NCBI GenBank assembly: GCA_018061375.1
Contig: JAGOUG010000018.1
Coordinates: 1 to 13,836 of the forward strand
Direction: 5' to 3'
DNA from: Candidatus Saccharimonadota bacterium
GTDB taxonomy: Bacteria; Patescibacteriota; Saccharimonadia; Saccharimonadales; UBA7683
DNA length: 13,836 nucleotides
The notes under the pieces are model-generated. The model ran no database searches, was not told where the DNA came from, and worked only from the letters and a program-made list of their open reading frames with translations. Shown piece by piece: positions 1 through 6,353 of the stretch. The position numbers were made by a program, and so were the translations under genes. Every line of letters starts with the position of its first letter. Within the stretch, counting starts at the first letter, position 1.

Positions 1-225
1 TCACTCGCTACTTCTCTACCGAGGGGGGCAGAGTTGTGTTTAGCTGTATATGTACTTACTTCGCCGCAAACGACCTAAGCATATATACGCCGCTAAGCAC
101 TGCTCTGCTCCCTGATAGTTCTCTATTTTTAGACGAACAAAGGAGTAGCAGATCGATTACTCGGTGCTCTGTTTGTAGATGCACTCGAAACACACTTTTT
201 AACGTTACGTTCGTACTTTCTCTAT
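1..225. other. Left-edge stretch without a supported gene
   Basis: I see no convincing gene here. A frame that is open from 36 to 302 has no ribosome binding site and no recognisable protein features, and it runs through the strong hairpin at 226-278. The base composition is more balanced than in the GC-rich block that follows. The sequence TCGATTACTC at 153-162 is the exact reverse complement of GAGTAATCGA at 2281-2290, on the far side of the GC-rich block. CTAAGC occurs twice, close together, around 75-100. No promoter could be assigned with confidence. Confidence 0.5.
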
Positions 226-278
226 TAAGGAGTGGCGCGAGGGCACTGGAGGTTCCAGTATCCCCTCGCTGCTCCTTA
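226..278 (+). other. Long imperfect hairpin upstream of the first gene
   Basis: TAAGGAG at 226-232 pairs with CTCCTTA at 272-278, CGAGGG at 238-243 pairs with CCCTCG at 263-268, and ACTGGA at 245-250 pairs with TCCAGT at 254-259 around a three-base loop. Small internal loops separate the three helices. This is 19 base pairs in a 53-nucleotide element. It sits 57 bases upstream of the ATG at 335, so it could act in the 5' untranslated region or end transcription coming from the left. It lacks the T-run of an intrinsic terminator. One strand carries a Shine-Dalgarno-like AAGGAG and the other its complement. Confidence 0.6.
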
Positions 279-334
279 CCCGGGGGATGCAGCTGGCCCT
301 AGGGCCTAAACCATCCACCGGGAGAGGAGAGTCC

Positions 335-699
335 ATGAACAACCTCAAGGTGCACTGGCTCAACGGCCTGCTCGCCATCTGCCTGGCTGGCGCTTCGGCG
401 TTCGCCATGAACTGGCGGGATTGGCACCCGGGCGTCTGGGTTGGACCTTCATCGGGTTCGGCCTGTTGGCGCTCGGTGCCGCCCTGACTGGTGGTCTGCT
501 GGTGATGTCGCTCAAGGGCGATTCCAAGTGGACCACTCCCGTCGCCTTCCTGCTCGGTCTTGCGACTGGCATCGGCGGCGTGTTCTTCTTCCAGGAAGCC
601 GACATGCGCTGGCAGGAGTCCCTTGCGGGACTGCTCGTCTTCGCCGTGATCGGCGGACTGATTGCGGGCATCGCTTTCACCAAGTGGAACCGCCCGTAG
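335..699 (+). CDS. Small multi-helix membrane protein, frameshifted
   Basis: Unrecognised family. The ATG at 335 has a good ribosome binding site (AGGAG at 325-329) and starts MNNLKVHWLNGLL, a hydrophobic first helix, but this frame stops at 487. From about position 441 the coherent protein continues in another frame to the TAG at 697-699. That part holds three more hydrophobic segments: a glycine-rich one beginning WTFIGFGLL, one around TPVAFLLGLATGIGGVFFF, and one around GLLVFAVIGGLIAGIAF. Adding one G to the GGG at 438-440 would join both parts into a protein of about 121 residues with four membrane segments. The break may be a sequencing error at a homopolymer, a real mutation, or recoding; I see no canonical slippery heptamer. 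A TTG at 421 could start a shorter product of 92 residues. GC-rich codons match the next gene and differ from the genes further right. It lies on the same strand as the lipoprotein gene, 236 bases upstream of it. Confidence 0.55.
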
Positions 700-935
700 G
701 AAGAACGAAATAACCTGGGAAGGTTGCGGTGTGAATCCGTACTTAAGGCTTCGGCCCTAAGATTAAGTTCCTCAGCTCACTAATCGTGGGAGGGCTGACC
801 GGTTAGACCGGAGAAACTTCGTGAATCTGCGCCTGATCCGTGCACAAGTCACGAGGACCACAACCAAGGGAAAGCGTGATTCGCCCTGCCAACTGGCATA
901 TGGAATCGCACAAGTCGCTGCAAGGAGGTAACCCC
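700..935 (+). other. Structured intergenic leader of the lipoprotein gene
   Basis: This 236-base gap contains a small hairpin with a TTCG tetraloop: CTTA 742-745 with TAAG 758-761, and GGC 747-749 with GCC 754-756. The same left strand can instead pair as ACTTAA 741-746 with TTAAGT 763-768, so two folds compete. A direct repeat GACCGG-TTA-GACCGG lies at 797-811. I could not find a convincing promoter. The lipoprotein reading frame is open back to 840, but nothing there resembles a signal peptide or start site. Confidence 0.4.
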
Positions 936-2090
936 ATGCTCAAGCGACTGATGGCCACCCTCTTTGCGGTGGCTCTGATCTGTGGTCTGGCGGCGTGTGG
1001 TAGCTCGGGTGAAACCGTGGCTTCCGCAAACCGCCCCTGCGACGAGGTCCAGACGGATCTCGACCAGGCCAAGGCCAACAAAACCGAGCAGGCCGGTACG
1101 CCTGCCGAGACCGAGGCGGCGCAAGCCGTCAAAGATCTCGAAGCGGAGCTGAAGTCTTGCGACGACGGCTCCACCACCGACGAAACCACGACCACGATCA
1201 AGCCCGAGGTCTCGGGCGACATCAACGTCGAGGTGGATACCTCTTCCTTCCCGGAACACTTCCCGGAAGGCGTGGCAGCTGACGAACTGGCCTTCGGGTC
1301 GGACGCGGAAGCAGCCATGGAGGTGGCTCCACAAGAGCGAGGGGCTGCGGCCCACTCGAGCGAGACGCTCCGCACCCCGGAGCAGCTCACTTCGTGGCTC
1401 AAGAGCGACGATCCGAAGGCCAAGCCTGTACGAGATCGCGTCGTCCTCACCGTCACCGCCGAGTGTGGTGCCGAGGATGTCGCGGTCCACATGGACGACA
1501 GCCAAGGGTGGTTGCTCATGGTCATCCTCCCGGAATCTCAGGTACAAGGCCTGAGCTACTTCGTGGATGGTCAGATGGAGTTCGCGGATTCCTGGCGTCA
1601 GACCCAGGGCCGCGATGCCTACTGGTTGCCGATCTGCACACAGGGACCCAACATGGGGACCATCGTGTGGAACGGGTTCGTGCGAGCGGATTGTGGCAAC
1701 GGCGCTGACAAGCCGGTGTTCCGAATCGTTCGTCCGGATACCCCTCCGGCCAAGTCGGTGATCTGCCCCCCAGGAATGCACGGCAACGTGCCTGGGGTCT
1801 GTAAGGATGGTCCCGAAAAGGACCCCGAGCAGCAAGGCAACAACCGGCCTGGGGGTGGAGGTGCCGAGGAAGGTGGATCGGTGGAAGGTGGACCCCTTGG
1901 ACCGGCCGGAAGGCCGCCCGAGGTGTACATCCCCCCCGAGCCGCCGGCTGCGGTGCCGATTCCCCAGACAACTACTCCCCAACCCGGAACGACGGTGCCA
2001 CAAGCACCGGCCACAACGGCTCCGTCTCCGACGGACCCCGAGGTGGTCAACCCACCGGTCACGGGAGTACCTCCCCTCGGGGGGTTCTGA
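936..2090 (+). CDS. Secreted lipoprotein with Pro/Thr-rich tail
   Basis: Family not recognised. I chose the ATG at 936 because AAGGAGGT lies just upstream and because it begins a textbook lipoprotein signal: MLKRLM, a hydrophobic stretch, then the lipobox L18-A-A-C21. The frame is open 32 codons further upstream, without signal character. The mature 364-residue protein has a short Glu/Lys/Ala-rich helical stretch at about residues 35-70, a Thr/Asp linker (TTTTIKPEV), a folded Cys-containing region at about 145-275 (including VWNGFVRADCGNG), and a Gly- then Pro/Thr-rich tail to the end (PPEVYIPPEPP, TTAPSPTDPE). The tail may span a cell wall or serve as a flexible stalk. Codons are strongly GC-ending: 12 of the first 15 end in G or C, against 4 of 15 for rlmH further right. 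This suggests foreign origin or a composite contig. It probably sits on the outer face of the membrane; its partner is unknown. Confidence 0.8.
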   Translation: MLKRLMATLFAVALICGLAACGSSGETVASANRPCDEVQTDLDQAKANKTEQAGTPAETEAAQAVKDLEAELKSCDDGSTTDETTTTIKPEVSGDINVEVDTSSFPEHFPEGVAADELAFGSDAEAAMEVAPQERGAAAHSSETLRTPEQLTSWLKSDDPKAKPVRDRVVLTVTAECGAEDVAVHMDDSQGWLLMVILPESQVQGLSYFVDGQMEFADSWRQTQGRDAYWLPICTQGPNMGTIVWNGFVRADCGNGADKPVFRIVRPDTPPAKSVICPPGMHGNVPGVCKDGPEKDPEQQGNNRPGGGGAEEGGSVEGGPLGPAGRPPEVYIPPEPPAAVPIPQTTTPQPGTTVPQAPATTAPSPTDPEVVNPPVTGVPPLGGF

Positions 2091-2095
2091 GGGAT

Positions 2096-2137
2096 TGCGG
2101 GCAGCAGTAAGCGTCTCGGCGCAAGCTGCTGCCCGCA
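2096..2137 (+). terminator. Perfect GC-rich hairpin after the lipoprotein gene
   Basis: TGCGGGCAGCAG at 2096-2107 pairs exactly with CTGCTGCCCGCA at 2126-2137, a 12-base-pair stem with an 18-base loop, starting 6 bases after the stop codon. No T-run follows, so it is either an atypical terminator, an mRNA 3' end stabiliser, or part of the larger palindromic region to its right. Confidence 0.5.
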
Positions 2138-2141
2138 GGGC

Positions 2142-2254
2142 GGCGCCCAGTACCTCTGTGCTAACAACCTGTGAGCTTACTCCAGGAACACAGTGAAACG
2201 TAGTTAGACTCCGTATCTGGCAAAACAGATACACCTACCTATGTACTGGGCGCC
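2142..2254 (+). repeat. Three-way-junction-like inverted-repeat element
   Basis: GGCGCCCAGTAC at 2142-2153 is the exact reverse complement of GTACTGGGCGCC at 2243-2254. Inside this 12-base-pair closing stem lie two further hairpins. One is formed by CTAAC 2161-2165 with GTTAG 2203-2207, extended by CTGTG 2169-2173 with CACAG 2189-2193. The other is GTATCTG 2213-2219 with CAGATAC 2226-2232 around a six-base loop. The whole 113-base unit can fold into a three-way junction and contains no coding potential that I can support. It could be a structured RNA, a recombination site or a replication-associated site. The family is unknown to me. Confidence 0.6.
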
Positions 2255-2271
2255 AAGCGTTCAAAAAAGTG

Positions 2272-2285
2272 TACTCGAAAGAGTA
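2272..2285 (+). repeat. Short hairpin with GAAA tetraloop
   Basis: TACTC at 2272-2276 pairs with GAGTA at 2281-2285 around a GAAA (GNRA-type) tetraloop. The right strand is part of GAGTAATCGA at 2281-2290, the reverse complement of 153-162. It is one member of the palindrome cluster at 2096-2437. Confidence 0.4.
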
Positions 2286-2296
2286 ATCGACCGCGT

Positions 2297-2340
2297 GAGC
2301 GCTTTGATTTGATCGGAAACGATCATCTAACAAAGCGCTC
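2297..2340 (+). repeat. Long two-step hairpin
   Basis: GAGCGCTTTG at 2297-2306 pairs exactly with CAAAGCGCTC at 2331-2340. After a small internal loop, TGATC at 2310-2314 pairs with GATCA at 2321-2325 around GGAAAC. There is no T-run, so it is not an obvious intrinsic terminator. It lies between the GC-rich block and the MITE-like repeat. Confidence 0.55.
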
Positions 2341-2374
2341 CGCAAAACCATACTTTGTAATGATTTGACTAGTG

Positions 2375-2436
2375 TTTGTCACCCTCAGGTGTGAGAGAAA
2401 TCTAATCAGATCTCTCGACAGGCTCGAGATGACAAA
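2375..2436. mobile_element. Palindromic MITE-like repeat
   Basis: Two arms of 29 bases face each other around AATC (2404-2407). The outer ends are exact: TTTGTCA at 2375-2381 against TGACAAA at 2430-2436. The inner ends are nearly exact: GAGAG plus ATCT against AGAT plus CTCTC. The middle of each arm is divergent. On the minus strand the right arm reads TGTCATCTCGAGCC followed by GAGAGATCT. From memory this resembles the short dispersed TGTCAT...GATCT palindromes seen between genes in many environmental bacteria, but I could not check it. A second hairpin, TCTCGA 2413-2418 with TCGAGA 2424-2429, competes with the arm-to-arm pairing. No transposase is present and no target duplication is evident, so it would be a non-autonomous element. 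Confidence 0.45.
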
Positions 2437-2487
2437 TAAGCTGTAGCTTGGTGCATCAGGGCTGATTTATTTCAGGCAAGATGAACT

Positions 2488-2516
2488 TTTACAATTTGTA
2501 CCGAAGAGATTTTAAA
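2488..2516 (+). promoter_or_regulatory. Possible promoter of the large surface protein
   Basis: TTTACA at 2488-2493 and TTTAAA at 2511-2516 are separated by 17 bases, giving a leader of roughly 70 bases. A competing pair, TTGTTT 2520-2525 and TACATT 2542-2547 with 16 bases between, is about equally good. I cannot decide between them. Confidence 0.3.
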
Positions 2517-2558
2517 AGTTTGTTTTATGTGAATTTTTGAATACATTAGTAATTTAAT

Positions 2559-2581
2559 TGGTTTCATCATTGATGGAACCA
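2559..2581 (+). promoter_or_regulatory. 5' leader hairpin before the surface protein start
   Basis: TGGTTTCATC at 2559-2568 pairs with GATGGAACCA at 2572-2581 (ten pairs, one T-G) around a three-base loop. It ends four bases before the GGAAGG ribosome binding site at 2586-2591. A stem in this place could protect the mRNA 5' end or modulate ribosome access. Confidence 0.5.
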
Positions 2582-2595
2582 GAAAGGAAGGCTTT

Positions 2596-4554
2596 ATGAA
2601 GAAATTTATGAACTTTCTAAAACGCAACAGCAAGAAGCTTGGTCTTCTTGTTGGCGTTACCGCAGTTGTTGCACTTGGTGCAGCTGCCGCTTCAGCCTGG
2701 GGACCCGACCGTACTACATACACCGTTGAAAACCCAGCTGACCACATTACGTTTAACTCAATCACTAACAACCCTAACGTTGGCGATGAACGCGAATTTG
2801 TATCTATTAAAGATGCAGCAAACACCAATGATGGTGGTTGGCGCGACAGCGTAACAGTTGAACCAGGTAAAGAATACCTTGTTCGTGTGTACGCTCATAA
2901 TAACGCAGCAACATCATTAAACCTTACTGCACTTAACACTCGGGTTAAGGCAAATGTTCCGACTACAACTGGCAAAAATGTAATGATAAGTGGATTTGTA
3001 TCTGCTGACAATGCACAGCCAAAAGAAGTATGGGACGATATTAAGCTTAGTTCTACCCAGAACTTTAATATTGCCTACGTTCCAGGCTCAGCTCGAATCT
3101 ACAACAATGGATACGCAGCTGGTGGAGCAGGTAAACCACTTCCAGATAGTATTGTTACTTCTGCGGGTGCACAAATTGGCTACAATGGCGCTGACGGTAA
3201 AGTACCTGGCTGTTTCCAGTACGCTAACTACGTGTACTTTAAAGTAAAGCCACAGTTTGCAGCGCCGAATACGTATAAGGTAGAAAAATCAGTTCGTAAG
3301 TCTGGTACTACTGAATGGACACAATCTGTTGCAGCAAAAGCTGGAGACAAGGTTGATTATTTAGTTAAATATCAGAACACCGGTCAGGTAATGCAGGATA
3401 AGGTTGTTGTCGTAGACAAGCTACCTAATGGCATGACACTTGTTCCGAACAGTACGTTCCTTAAAAACAGTAACCACCCTGGTGATGACTTCAAACCAGC
3501 AAACCAAACCGGCATTGTTGATGGTGGTCTAAGCATAGGAAACCATACTGCCGGTAGTGGATCATACGTAAAGTTCAGTGCTCTAGTTCCTGCAGAAGCA
3601 AAGCTTCTCTGTGGACCGAATACACTTAAGAACTGGGCGTACGGTGCCCCTGCTGGATCAGAAGCATCAAATGATGATGCAGATGTTACCGTTACAAAAG
3701 AGTGTCAGCCAAACACACCTGAATTTACAATCGTAAAAGATGTTCGTAAAAAGGGTGACACTGAGTGGAAGCAAGATGTTTCAGTTGAGTACGGTGATAC
3801 TGTACAATACCGAATTCTTGTAAAGAATACTGGTGATACTGACCTTAAGAAAGTACTTGTAAAAGATAATCGCCCAACTGGTGTTGATTATGTAAACGGT
3901 ACCCTTAAAGTTAATGGCAAGACGAGCACTGAAGACTTGTTCAAGAATGGTGTAACTATTCCTGAAATCAAGAAGGGTGCGACAGCTGAAATCACTTTTG
4001 ACGCTAAGGTTAACAAGGGTCAAACTGCTAAATGTGAAGTGAAGAAATTCCGAAACATTGCCAGTGCGAAGCCTGAAGGCCTCCAGCCAAAAGAAGATGA
4101 CGCTAACGTCAACACTAAATGTAATGTTACTCCTGCTTACGAATGTAGCGCAGTAGAAACACTTGCACTCGGCGGCAACAAGTACCGATTTACGGTACGC
4201 GTTAAAACCGAAGGTGGTGCGAAAGTTAACAAGTATATCTACAACTTTGGTGATGCAACTCCTGAGCTAAGCACAGATAAAAATGTGACTGAACATCAGT
4301 ATGCAAAACCTGGTGAATACAGCGTGGTAGTACGTGTACTATTCAACGTTGGCAACGAGCAAAAAGAAGCTCGCTGTACTTCACAAGTTGTTATCCCAGT
4401 GGTGCCAACTACACCACCTACTAGTTCCCCTGTAACGTCGATTCCATCGACTGGACCAGCTGAGCTAGCAGCAGGGATCTTCGGTACAAGTGCAACTGCC
4501 TACGGCGTATTCGCCTGGGTTGGTAGCCGACGTGCTCTGAAGAACGTTAAGTAA
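2596..4554 (+). CDS. Large surface protein, DUF11 repeats, PKD domain, IPSTG tail
   Basis: A 652-residue secreted, probably wall- or membrane-anchored protein. The ATG at 2596 follows GGAAGG. Residues 1-34 are a signal peptide (KKFMNFLKRNSKK, hydrophobic core, cleavage likely after ASA). An N-terminal domain of unknown type spans about 35-222. Two related repeats begin near 225 (YKVEKSVRKSGTTEW) and 375 (FTIVKDVRKKGDTEW). Both contain YQNTG or VKNTG followed by paired D/K strands and LPNGM or RPTGV, as in DUF11/isopeptide-type beta-sandwich modules. A PKD-like domain at about 522-585 has YNFGD and HQYAKPGEYSV. The end has a Pro/Thr linker, IPSTG at 616-620, a hydrophobic segment and a basic tip (RRALKNVK), which is the layout of a sortase signal with I in place of L. 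It may be an adhesin or part of the surface layer. Its own leader hairpin and the strong terminator downstream suggest a single-gene unit. No partner genes lie beside it. Confidence 0.85.
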   Translation: MKKFMNFLKRNSKKLGLLVGVTAVVALGAAAASAWGPDRTTYTVENPADHITFNSITNNPNVGDEREFVSIKDAANTNDGGWRDSVTVEPGKEYLVRVYAHNNAATSLNLTALNTRVKANVPTTTGKNVMISGFVSADNAQPKEVWDDIKLSSTQNFNIAYVPGSARIYNNGYAAGGAGKPLPDSIVTSAGAQIGYNGADGKVPGCFQYANYVYFKVKPQFAAPNTYKVEKSVRKSGTTEWTQSVAAKAGDKVDYLVKYQNTGQVMQDKVVVVDKLPNGMTLVPNSTFLKNSNHPGDDFKPANQTGIVDGGLSIGNHTAGSGSYVKFSALVPAEAKLLCGPNTLKNWAYGAPAGSEASNDDADVTVTKECQPNTPEFTIVKDVRKKGDTEWKQDVSVEYGDTVQYRILVKNTGDTDLKKVLVKDNRPTGVDYVNGTLKVNGKTSTEDLFKNGVTIPEIKKGATAEITFDAKVNKGQTAKCEVKKFRNIASAKPEGLQPKEDDANVNTKCNVTPAYECSAVETLALGGNKYRFTVRVKTEGGAKVNKYIYNFGDATPELSTDKNVTEHQYAKPGEYSVVVRVLFNVGNEQKEARCTSQVVIPVVPTTPPTSSPVTSIPSTGPAELAAGIFGTSATAYGVFAWVGSRRALKNVK

Positions 4555-4612
4555 ACAGAGTACTGACCGCTCTCGTCTGTCTTCACATCTTTAGAAGATA
4601 GACACCGCACAC

Positions 4613-4643
4613 AAAAAGCCCCTGGTTCTCCCGGGGGCTTTTT
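4613..4643. terminator. Bidirectional intrinsic terminator
   Basis: AAAAAGCCCC at 4613-4622 pairs with GGGGCTTTTT at 4634-4643 around an 11-base loop. The T-run ends the rightward surface-protein transcript. The A-run serves as a T-run for the leftward argS transcript, which ends 7 bases away. Confidence 0.92.
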
Positions 4644-4649
4644 GATTGG

Positions 4650-6317
4650 CTACATTTTTTCGGGGGCGTGGATGCCGAGAAGTTCGAGGCCGTCTTTGAG
4701 GGTTTTTGCGTACATGGATACTAATTGTATTCGGGTCTCTTCGCGTTCATTGCCGATAACATGATTGTGTTCATAAAAGCGATTGAACGTCTGGGCAAGT
4801 TCATACAGATAGGTACAAATATAGTGTGGCATCAACTCGTCAATGGCGTGTTCAAGTACATCATTATATTCACTAATCTTACGCAGAAGACTCCGCTCAG
4901 CTAGCTCAAGTGGCGCCACCAGGGATTGTCCCTTATGTACAAGTGCTGATTTTTGCAAGACAGAGCAGGCTCTGGCGTGGGCGTACTGAAGATACGGGCC
5001 GCTGTTGCCTTCAAGCGCAATTGATTCTGTTGGATCATATGATATATCTGAACCAATCTTATTTTTAGCAAAAGCATATTTTACAGCCGCAAGAATAGTC
5101 TCTTCATTTGGGTTTGTGCCAGTTTCTTGGCCGGCCTCACGTGCTGCTTCTAAAATCTCGAGTGCAGTCACAATATTACCTTTTCGTGAACTCATTTTTA
5201 TTCCACCTGAAAGCTTAACCACCCCGTGGGTTAAATGAGTTGTTCGCTGTGCTGGTTCCGGCGCAAATTGCTCAATTGCCTTAATAACCACCTGCATATA
5301 CTGTTGCTGCTCGGTTGCGGTAATTATGATTGATTTATCGAAATGGTAGTCATTCCACTTAGTAAGTGAAAGACCGACGTCTTTGGCCTCATAGGTAGGA
5401 ATTCCTTCTGAGTTAATAAACACCCTGGTATGCAGACCATACTTGTCGCCATTAAATATCACTGCCCCATCGCTCTGCTCAAACACACCTTTTTCAAGCT
5501 GCTCTGACACGGTTTTAATGCCAAGTGGCGTTACTTCACTTTCGGGAATGTAGCGGTCGAACGGCTTCACCTGTAGTTGCTGGTACAGCACGTCAAAGTA
5601 GTCATAGCTCCACTGTCGCACTGTCCAGTAAATTTGAGCGAGCGGAGATTCATGGTCATCCTCGGCATGCACTTCGTAAATCTGTCTATTACGGTTTACG
5701 ATCTGCTTCTTAGATTCTTCGTCGTCTTCATACGCGTTATTTCCCTCAACGTACCGCGCACCAAGCCAGGCGGGTCGTTCATTAACAGGTATGTCATTCA
5801 ACTTTTCTGGGTACTCACCACCAAGGTGCGCAATTATTGCCCAGATACTTTTACCAACATGTAGCCCGACATCACCGCCATAGTTAATACGGGTAATTTT
5901 TGCCCCTCCCCGTTCAACAAGACGTGCAATTGTATCACCGACTAGCGTTGTATACAGATGCCCCGCATGAAGTGGTTTGAGTGGATTTGGATCTGAATAT
6001 TCAGCAAGTATCACCTTATCCTTCAGCATTTGACGTGGTTCAGTAGTAGAAATTTCAAAAAGCGCCTCATCTGCTAGTGTAATGTTAATGAATCCTGGGC
6101 CAGCAATAGTAAGTTTCGCAATAGATTCGTGCTTAAGGTTGTCTACTATCTTCTGAGCTACCTCACGTGGATTTTGACCAACTTTTTTACTCAGCCGCAG
6201 TGCAATGTTTGTTGCGTAGTCACCAAACTGTTCATCTGGAACTGAAAATTCAACAATCTCATCAATATTAAATATTTCTTCAATAATGGTGGAGATTATA
6301 GCTTTTATCTGTTGCAT
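4650..6317 (-). CDS. argS: Arginyl-tRNA synthetase
   Basis: Class I synthetase that charges tRNA-Arg using ATP in the cytoplasm. The 555-residue product has the expected order: an N-terminal domain (about 1-90), the catalytic Rossmann fold with the HIGH-type motif HAGH at 117-120 in DPNPLKPLHAGHLY, the KMSKS-type loop KMSSRKG at 374-380, and a helical DALR anticodon-binding domain to the end (the tail includes FNRFYEHNHV). I prefer the ATG at 6317 to the GTG at 6323: TAGAAT (6325-6330 on the minus strand) ends 7 bases before this ATG, and no Shine-Dalgarno sequence is present, which suggests a leaderless message. A small gene ends 36 bases upstream on the same strand, so read-through from it is also possible. 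It shares the terminator at 4613-4643 with the convergent surface protein. Confidence 0.97.
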   Translation of the reverse strand: MQQIKAIISTIIEEIFNIDEIVEFSVPDEQFGDYATNIALRLSKKVGQNPREVAQKIVDNLKHESIAKLTIAGPGFINITLADEALFEISTTEPRQMLKDKVILAEYSDPNPLKPLHAGHLYTTLVGDTIARLVERGGAKITRINYGGDVGLHVGKSIWAIIAHLGGEYPEKLNDIPVNERPAWLGARYVEGNNAYEDDEESKKQIVNRNRQIYEVHAEDDHESPLAQIYWTVRQWSYDYFDVLYQQLQVKPFDRYIPESEVTPLGIKTVSEQLEKGVFEQSDGAVIFNGDKYGLHTRVFINSEGIPTYEAKDVGLSLTKWNDYHFDKSIIITATEQQQYMQVVIKAIEQFAPEPAQRTTHLTHGVVKLSGGIKMSSRKGNIVTALEILEAAREAGQETGTNPNEETILAAVKYAFAKNKIGSDISYDPTESIALEGNSGPYLQYAHARACSVLQKSALVHKGQSLVAPLELAERSLLRKISEYNDVLEHAIDELMPHYICTYLYELAQTFNRFYEHNHVIGNEREETRIQLVSMYAKTLKDGLELLGIHAPEKM

Positions 6318-6353
6318 ACACACTATTCTACCCTATTTTAAGCAGAAATACGG

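Noticed and set aside
36..302. An 88-codon open frame at the left edge.
   Set aside because: It has no ribosome binding site and a Ser/Arg-rich shadow-like composition, and it crosses the strong hairpin at 226-278.
720..935. A known riboswitch class in the lipoprotein leader.
   Set aside because: I could match no conserved core of a known riboswitch; only short hairpins and a short direct repeat are visible.
2159..2209. Integron attC site: GTTAGAC matches the right core GTTRRRY, with CTAAC as its partner.
   Set aside because: The left side TGCTAAC breaks the RYYYAAC rule, the unit is shorter than known attC sites, and no integrase or cassette array is visible. A similar GTTAGAC at 802-808 has no matching left core either.
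849..2234. A 461-codon open frame on the minus strand opposite the lipoprotein gene (also 803-1525 and 1619-2167).
   Set aside because: GC-rich coding DNA leaves the antisense frames open. The products are Arg/Ser/His-rich with no domain, start signal or ribosome binding site, while the plus-strand frame has a perfect lipobox and AAGGAGGT.
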